Origin: Balanoglossus misakiensis
Taxonomy: Eukaryota; Hemichordata
NCBI GenBank assembly: GCA_040954595.2
Contig: CM082578.2
Location: 15,376,001 to 15,440,000 of the forward strand
Length of the DNA stretch: 64,000 bases
Direction of reading: 5' to 3'
The notes under the pieces are model-generated. The model saw nothing but the letters and a program-made list of their open reading frames with translations. It made no database searches and had not been told where the DNA came from. A program made the translations under genes and the position numbers. Within the stretch, counting starts at the first letter, position 1, and every line of letters starts with the position of its first letter. Positions 63,401 through 64,000 of the stretch are shown one piece after another.

Positions 63401-63924
63401 AAATAGCTGTATAAATATTTTCACTGTTGTGAACTTGTGACTAAAGACACTTTATATGTGGACAAAGCTGTGACATTACCTTCCTGGGTGAAACTTTTTT
63501 ATGTTGTCTCTCCTTGGCTTCTCTTGCTTTATGAATTGCTTGTAGAACAGCCACTGTGTCCTGGAAAAGATTACACCGTTTATAATGAACACATCATCAG
63601 AGAACATGGTTCCCTTGTATTTCACCATCAAATAATACCGTCTCTATATTTTGGTGAGACAAGTTTGAATTCATTATCACCATTTTCTTCCTGGGAATAC
63701 ATTCAAGGTCTTCAGATTTATTACAAGTTTACGTCTAAACAAGTAAAACTACTTACCAGTTCTTTTTGACTTGTTGTCTGTCTGTCTAGCGTCACTTCAC
63801 TGGCTCTGTCGCCGAAGATTTCCAAAATCTTCGTTCTGTAGTCTGTTACTATGGTGACAGGGTTACCCGATAATATCAGTCGCTCTAAGCACGGCAGACC
63901 ACTCAGATATTTGATTTCAACCAC
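60476..63924 (-). CDS. NISCH: Nischarin, C-terminal part; 5' exons beyond the right edge
   Basis: Endosomal/cytosolic scaffold that binds PI3P, integrin alpha-5, PAK, LIMK and LKB1 and restrains Rac-driven migration in vertebrates. Five exons are visible: 63924-63757, 63560-63480, 63271-63160, 62897-62621 and 62486-60476, giving 882 residues up to the TGA at 60478-60476. The first visible exon is the last leucine-rich repeat and its cap ([10 protein letters not shown]...[20 protein letters not shown]), typical of nischarin. A low-complexity linker with an acidic Glu patch follows. The C-terminal half, encoded by one 2-kb exon, matches vertebrate nischarin in [53 protein letters not shown] and the end (LLSKQW...ELPV). 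The PX domain and most leucine-rich repeats lie off-window. The central region looks shorter than in vertebrates. Confidence 0.93.
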
Positions 63925-64000
63925 CTTAAGAAGTACAGAGTGATAAAAAAATTCCATGCATAAAAGACTGTACATGTATCAGAGGAATAGATTCTCAGTT

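Overview
The window is eukaryotic nuclear DNA from an animal. It has spliced genes with GT-AG introns, is AT-rich with long introns and intergenic spacers, and carries small inverted-repeat transposon-like elements and polyadenylation signals. The gene content points to an invertebrate deuterostome such as a hemichordate, echinoderm or cephalochordate: a three-domain flagellar-type creatine kinase, a short-chain collagen of the sponge/cnidarian/invertebrate type, WASP, NUAK, METAP2, ST6GalNAc and nischarin. The species-level call is inference from gene content, not proven by the sequence.

Layout from left to right: (1) 2-3277 (+), the 3' part of a three-domain creatine kinase, open without an intron. 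(2) 6791-22629 (-), a complete NUAK-family kinase in six coding exons with a roughly 9 kb intron that holds tiny TIR elements. (3) 26309-30785 (+) and 34104-38884 (+), two tandem WASP/N-WASP paralogs, each of 11 coding exons with matching intron phases. (4) 40590-47001 (+), three tandem FMN-dependent 2-hydroxyacid oxidases, each with a single coding exon, a peroxisomal AKL terminus and a 3' splice site just upstream of the ATG. (5) 47487-49651 (+), a membrane-anchored short-chain collagen with a decayed duplicate of its first exon. (6) 50354-53704 (-), METAP2 in ten coding exons. (7) 56330-58607 (+), an ST6GalNAc-type sialyltransferase in seven coding exons. (8) 60476-63924 (-), the C-terminal part of nischarin, which continues past the right edge.

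These genes do not form an operon or a single pathway. They do share themes: cytoskeleton and motility (WASP pair, NUAK with PP1-docking motifs, nischarin, flagellar phosphagen shuttle), extracellular matrix and glycosylation (collagen, sialyltransferase), and peroxisomal 2-hydroxyacid metabolism. The most unusual parts are the oxidase triplet, which is mosaic at DNA level and carries different residues at substrate-binding positions in each copy; the tandem WASP pair; the five-fold GILK/SILK motif array in NUAK; the type II membrane collagen with a relic exon; and two families of short TA-flanked inverted-repeat elements. Exon joins were worked out by eye from splice sites, reading-frame continuity and family conservation. 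No search or alignment was run.
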